Of a DNA stretch of 7,361 nt, positions 6,224 through 7,361 are shown piece after piece. The stretch lies in contig PCSU01000070.1 of NCBI GenBank assembly GCA_002771355.1, positions 1 through 7,361 of the forward strand, read 5' to 3'. Origin of the DNA: a candidate division WWE3 bacterium CG22_combo_CG10-13_8_21_14_all_39_12. GTDB lineage: Bacteria > Patescibacteriota > 4484-211 > GCA-002791395. The first letter of the stretch is position 1; every line of letters begins with the position of its first letter. The notes below the pieces were generated by a model. The model worked only from the letters and a program-made list of their open reading frames with translations, did no database searches and was not told the origin of the DNA. Made by a program: the position numbers and the translations under genes.

Positions 6224-6967
6224 TTACGCATGTTCATGGGATTCTACAGCAATACTCATAAATACTAATGTTAGAACAGCAAACACTGTTGCCTGAATAA
6301 ATCCTACAAAAAGCTCTAAACCCAAAAATGGAATAGGTAACACCAACGGAATTAATGACCCCATAACAACAAGCAAAACCTCTCCTGCAAAAATATTACC
6401 GAACAACCTGAATGCAAATGAAAGAATTCCCGAAAACACCCCAACGAATTCCAAAATCCCCACAAAAGAATTCATACCATCAGCATTAAAGTACTTAGAC
6501 AGGTGTTTTTTAACCCCTAAAAACTTAAATCCGTAATACTGAGTCACTCCGACAGAGATAAGCGCAAGTGCGATAGTGGTGTTCAAATCTGTTGTTGCAG
6601 CCCTAAATAGTGGAACAACCGCATGTTCCCCATTCTCAATGACTTCAACCCCAAAACCAGCTATTCCTGGAAGCAATCCAAACCAATTCGCAATAATGAT
6701 AAACAGAAAAAATGTCATGATAAGTGGAAAAAACACGGGAGCGTTTTTTCCTGCAATGCTTTCGGTAAGATCGTAAAAGAAGGCGATTACTTGCTCAACA
6801 AATGTGGTAAACATCGTAGGCTTTTCGGACTGAAACGCACGGTGGGCTAAAAAGGCAAAAATAGAAAGAAGAATAGTAACAATAACAGCCGTTACTAAAG
6901 CATTAGTCACCGCAATGGGTCCAAGATGAAAAAGTGTTTCTGCAGCTATCGATATATGATGTTCCAT
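6224..6967 (-). CDS. atpB: F1Fo ATP synthase subunit a
   Basis: Subunit a is the fixed membrane part of Fo. It provides the two half-channels through which protons reach and leave the c-ring. The 247-residue product has several membrane helices, the conserved TTDLNTTIALAL segment (125-136) and the essential arginine Arg187 in SFAFRLFGNIFAGEVLL, the residue that faces the c-subunit carboxylate. The C-terminal helix region LELFVGFIQATVFAVLTLVF (217-236) is also canonical, and the protein ends with a His-rich ESHEHA. It is the first recognisable operon gene. Its start has no Shine-Dalgarno (AAAACTAATCT before ATG) and is overlapped by a small upstream membrane frame. The 77-nt gap to atpE holds the atpE ribosome binding site and no clear promoter. 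Confidence 0.97.
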   Translation of the reverse strand: MEHHISIAAETLFHLGPIAVTNALVTAVIVTILLSIFAFLAHRAFQSEKPTMFTTFVEQVIAFFYDLTESIAGKNAPVFFPLIMTFFLFIIIANWFGLLPGIAGFGVEVIENGEHAVVPLFRAATTDLNTTIALALISVGVTQYYGFKFLGVKKHLSKYFNADGMNSFVGILEFVGVFSGILSFAFRLFGNIFAGEVLLVVMGSLIPLVLPIPFLGLELFVGFIQATVFAVLTLVFMSIAVESHEHA

Positions 6968-7083
6968 AGATTAGTTTTCGGCTTCATAATAACACGCTTA
7001 AACAAATATACAACCATGACACCAATTGTTAAAAACAAGGCTACAGTAGGACAAGAAGCATTTGAGATTCTCCGTTTATGCAA
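6946..7083 (-). CDS. Possible small single-helix membrane protein, perhaps a damaged AtpI/AtpZ-like gene
   Basis: This 45-codon frame begins after a TAA at 7084-7086 and has only a TTG (7081-7083) as an early start. It reads a basic N terminus (HKRR), a hydrophobic helix TVALFLTIGVMVVYLF (13-28) and a basic tail KRVIMKPKTN, then overlaps the first 22 nt of atpB in another frame. A second clue is an ATG at 7059-7061 with GGAG eight bases upstream (7070-7073). It encodes MLLVLL and stops at once, but a one-base shift there would join it to ALFLTIGVMVVYLFKR, giving an unbroken membrane helix. The place just before atpB is where AtpI or AtpZ genes usually sit. I see no sequence signature that proves this identity. 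It could be noncoding chance. Confidence 0.35.
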   Translation of the reverse strand: MHKRRISNASCPTVALFLTIGVMVVYLFKRVIMKPKTNLWNIIYR

Positions 7084-7271
7084 TTATCCGCGTCCCAGTC
7101 AGCATCGATTAGCTTTTGCTCTTCGGACGGAGGAATAGTATTTGCATTAGCAGCATCTCCTTGAATACCTACATATACACCAAAATCAACTAAGCACCCG
7201 TATCTGTCATATGGACCCGCTCCCCCATACGGCGTATCAGGATATGACTCGAGATATGGCCCCCTCCCCAT
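7041..7271 (-). CDS. Hypothetical protein or 3' remnant of an interrupted gene
   Basis: I do not recognise this 76-codon frame. It starts MGRGPYLESYPDTPYGG, is rich in Gly, Tyr, Asp and Pro, has an acidic stretch near SEEQKLIDADWDADN (about 49-63) and ends in a hydrophobic MLLVLL that may be a frame artefact. There is no signal peptide or full membrane helix and no ribosome binding site ahead of the ATG. An in-frame TGA lies five codons upstream, inside sequence that looks like the end of an insertion element. That makes it likely that the original 5' part of the gene was displaced and this is its tail. The amino acid mix looks protein-like, but a chance frame cannot be excluded. Confidence 0.35.
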   Translation of the reverse strand: MGRGPYLESYPDTPYGGAGPYDRYGCLVDFGVYVGIQGDAANANTIPPSEEQKLIDADWDADNCINGESQMLLVLL

Positions 7272-7297
7272 GTTGACAATATGTCAAGTACCCCAAA

Positions 7298-7324
7298 ATT
7301 TAGACACCTTGTCTCTGTCTAAAT
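7298..7324. repeat. Perfect 9-bp inverted repeat
   Basis: ATTTAGACA at 7298-7306 and TGTCTAAAT at 7316-7324 are exact reverse complements separated by nine bases (CCTTGTCTC). It lies within the probable insertion-sequence end and could form a hairpin that blocks outside transcription from entering a transposase gene, or be a transposase binding site. Confidence 0.7.
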
Positions 7325-7350
7325 ACGACGGGTGGAACCCGAAGAGCTGA

Positions 7351-7361
7351 ATGTATACGTT
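7351..7361 (+). CDS. Possible start of transposase OrfA, partial
   Basis: Only ATG TAT ACG and two further bases are visible (Met-Tyr-Thr). A purine-rich GAAGAG lies four bases before the ATG. Several IS3-family OrfA proteins begin with Met-Tyr-Thr or Met-Tyr-Ser, and the position about 70 bases inside the element end fits. Too little is visible to be sure. Confidence 0.3.

Larger units (their letters stand above)
7282..7361 (+). mobile_element. Probable end of an IS3-type insertion sequence, cut by the window edge
   Basis: The stretch opens TGTCAAGTACCCCAAAATTT and runs on through AGACA. A TG start followed by a CCCC-AAAATTT-AGACA pattern resembles the terminal inverted repeats of IS3-family elements as I know them. 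Within it, ATTTAGACA (7298-7306) and TGTCTAAAT (7316-7324) form a perfect 9-bp inverted repeat, and a plus-strand ATG at 7351 begins Met-Tyr-Thr, similar to some IS3 OrfA starts. The exact tip is uncertain and could instead be the TG at 7271. The other end and the transposase body lie outside the window. Confidence 0.45.

Overview
The window holds a complete F1Fo ATP synthase operon on the minus strand, in the canonical bacterial order a-c-b-delta-alpha-gamma-beta-epsilon (atpB, E, F, H, A, G, D, C), read from about 6967 down to 760. It is flanked by less orderly DNA at both ends. Base composition is moderately AT-rich. TAA, TAG and TGA all act as stops and no in-frame TGA is read through, so the standard bacterial code fits. 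A very short delta subunit, the near absence of Shine-Dalgarno sequences, and a surface-type protein with a Pro/Thr linker and glycine/asparagine-rich beta repeats together suggest a Candidate Phyla Radiation (Patescibacteria) bacterium. That assignment is an inference from style, not from a marker gene.

Right end (6968-7361): the last ~80 bases look like the outer end of an IS3-type insertion sequence, with a transposase-like start codon 11 bases before the window edge. Next to it, on the minus strand, is an unrecognised 76-codon open frame that may be the tail of an interrupted gene. Between that and atpB lies a small frame with one membrane helix (possibly a broken AtpI/AtpZ-like gene) that overlaps the atpB start.

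Centre (760-6967): atpB, atpE and atpF encode the membrane Fo sector (proton channel, c-ring, peripheral stalk). atpH encodes the stator cap. atpA, atpG, atpD and atpC encode the catalytic F1 head and rotor. Most junctions are tight: 7, 13, 14 and 38 nt gaps and one 11 nt overlap. The exceptions are atpB-atpE (77 nt) and atpD-atpC (118 nt). The only strong ribosome binding site is in front of atpE, whose product is needed in the highest copy number. The 118 nt atpD-atpC gap is filled with two opposed arrays of a GTAA-type heptanucleotide repeat.

Left end (1-759): downstream of atpC is a perfect 8-bp hairpin with an adjacent GTAG tetranucleotide, the layout of a REP element, which may also end operon transcription. 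Beyond it is a membrane-anchored, probably surface-exposed protein whose reading frame breaks near base 60 and continues in another frame out of the window.

I see no wholly new multi-gene system. The most notable points are the shortened delta subunit, the heptamer arrays inside the operon, the REP-like element, and probable frameshifts at both flanks.
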